64,000 nt of DNA from GCA-2401735 sp051252095 (GTDB taxonomy: Bacteria; Pseudomonadota; Gammaproteobacteria; Burkholderiales; Methylophilaceae): the NCBI GenBank assembly GCA_051252095.1, contig JBPOFK010000013.1:5129-69128 (forward strand). Direction: 5' to 3'. This document shows positions 63,182 to 64,000 of the stretch, piece after piece. The position numbers and the translations under genes are program-made. The notes beneath the pieces were generated by a model, which was given only the letters and a program-made list of their open reading frames with translations, was not told the DNA's origin and did not search any database. Each line of letters starts with the position of its first letter. The stretch's first letter is position 1.

Positions 63182-64000
63182 CTAATCATCAGCAGTAGAG
63201 CTAATTTTATGGATGCTCAAATCAGCACCTTCATACTCTTCCTCAGCATTTAAACGAATACCAACTAAGCGTTTCAAGGTGCCATAGACAATCGTTCCAC
63301 CCGCTAGAGCAATTAAAATAGCAAGGCTAGTCCCAATTAGCTGCGACATAAAGCTCACGCCACCCATCCCGCCTAGCGCTTTGCAGCCAAAAATGCCAGC
63401 AGCTAAACCGCCCCAGGCACCGCACAAACCATGCAATGGCCATACACCTAACACATCATCAATTTTGAGGCGGTTTTGCGTCATGGTAAACGCCCAAACA
63501 AACAATGCCCCAGCAACAACTCCCGTCGCTAAAGCACCTAGTGGATGCATCACGTCTGATCCTGCGCAAACCGCCACCAGCCCTGCTAATGGACCATTAT
63601 GCACAAAACCTGGGTCATTTTTTCCAAGGACTACCGCAGCTAACGTACCGCCTACCAGTGCCATTAAGGAGTTAACTGCAACCAAGCCAGAAATACCCTG
63701 AATCGATTGTGCAGACATCACATTAAAGCCAAACCAACCAACGGTTAAAATCCATGCGCCAAGTGCTAAAAATGGAATACTTGATGGCGGGTGCGCAAAA
63801 ATTTGTCCATCTTTTCCATAGCGCCCTGTACGCGCGCCCAGCAGAACCACAGCAGTCAAACCTATCCAGCCACCCATCGCATGCACCACTACCGAGCCTG
63901 CAAAATCGTGAAAAGCATAATCAAACTGATTCGTTAAAATTTCTTGGATGCCATAATGGCTGTTCCAGGCAATGCCTTCAAAAAATGGATAAACAAACCC
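63182..64000 (-). CDS. amtB: Ammonium transporter, partial
   Basis: The C-terminal 272 residues of an Amt-family ammonium channel, running off the right edge of the window. The visible reading frame continues through FHDFAGSVVVHAMGGWIGL, the family block, and then has GFNVMSAQSIQG and HPLGALATGVVAGALFVW-type segments. The protein forms trimers in the inner membrane. Its start and any glnK gene lie outside the window. Confidence 0.9.
   Translation of the reverse strand, partial: GFVYPFFEGIAWNSHYGIQEILTNQFDYAFHDFAGSVVVHAMGGWIGLTAVVLLGARTGRYGKDGQIFAHPPSSIPFLALGAWILTVGWFGFNVMSAQSIQGISGLVAVNSLMALVGGTLAAVVLGKNDPGFVHNGPLAGLVAVCAGSDVMHPLGALATGVVAGALFVWAFTMTQNRLKIDDVLGVWPLHGLCGAWGGLAAGIFGCKALGGMGGVSFMSQLIGTSLAILIALAGGTIVYGTLKRLVGIRLNAEEEYEGADLSIHKISSTADD

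Noticed and set aside
1..64000. Prophage, transposon or defence island
   Set aside because: No integrase, transposase, phage structural or restriction genes, and no composition break that I can see.

Overview
The window is a dense, AT-rich (roughly 40% GC by eye) stretch of bacterial chromosome. It reads as a betaproteobacterium, most likely near the Methylophilaceae (inference from gene content and family resemblance, not a phylogeny). I see no tRNA or rRNA genes, CRISPR arrays, insertion sequences, integrases or phage genes. Almost everything is housekeeping DNA with several gene orders conserved across proteobacteria. I did not find a clearly new multi-gene system. The most notable points are individual genes with altered active sites and a compact copper cassette.

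Left part (1-15.1 kb): a HAD phosphatase and rluC run leftward and face rne across a 526-base divergent leader region. A DUF190/crcB fluoride pair, glycogen synthase and oligoribonuclease follow. A co-directional run then encodes a Ste24-type protease, a small cytochrome c, RsgA, a histone-deacetylase-family hydrolase, a degenerate HD-GYP protein, an EAL protein and QueD.

Middle (15.1-36.7 kb): a complete leftward dTDP-rhamnose operon (rmlB-A-D-C enzymes in the order rmlB, rmlA, rmlC, rmlD) follows dnaQ, rnhA and a yafS-like gene. The neighbours gloB and mltD complete the mltD/gloB/yafS/rnhA/dnaQ neighbourhood known from E. coli. Next come a peptide-type ABC transporter without ATPase genes, fabI, ppiD, greB, a hypothetical gene, and an AddB/AddA-like nuclease-helicase pair.

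Right part (36.7-64 kb): a copper cassette (small Cys/His exported protein, TolC-like lipoprotein, Tat-exported multicopper oxidase), a YnaI-like channel, a YqaA-like membrane protein, mfd, a divergent rpiA and mltF. A leftward ftsK-lolA-rarA-serS group follows, then dps, trxB, a SulP transporter, an Smr protein, several small genes, a ZIP-like protein and an ABC exporter with ispF/ispD. A diguanylate cyclase and a truncated ammonium transporter at the right edge complete it. Three cyclic-di-GMP related proteins (HD-GYP, EAL, GGDEF) are present.

Many operons are tightly packed, with stop/start overlaps such as TAATG. Several convergent gene pairs share symmetrical hairpin/T-run terminators, while others abut with almost no spacer.
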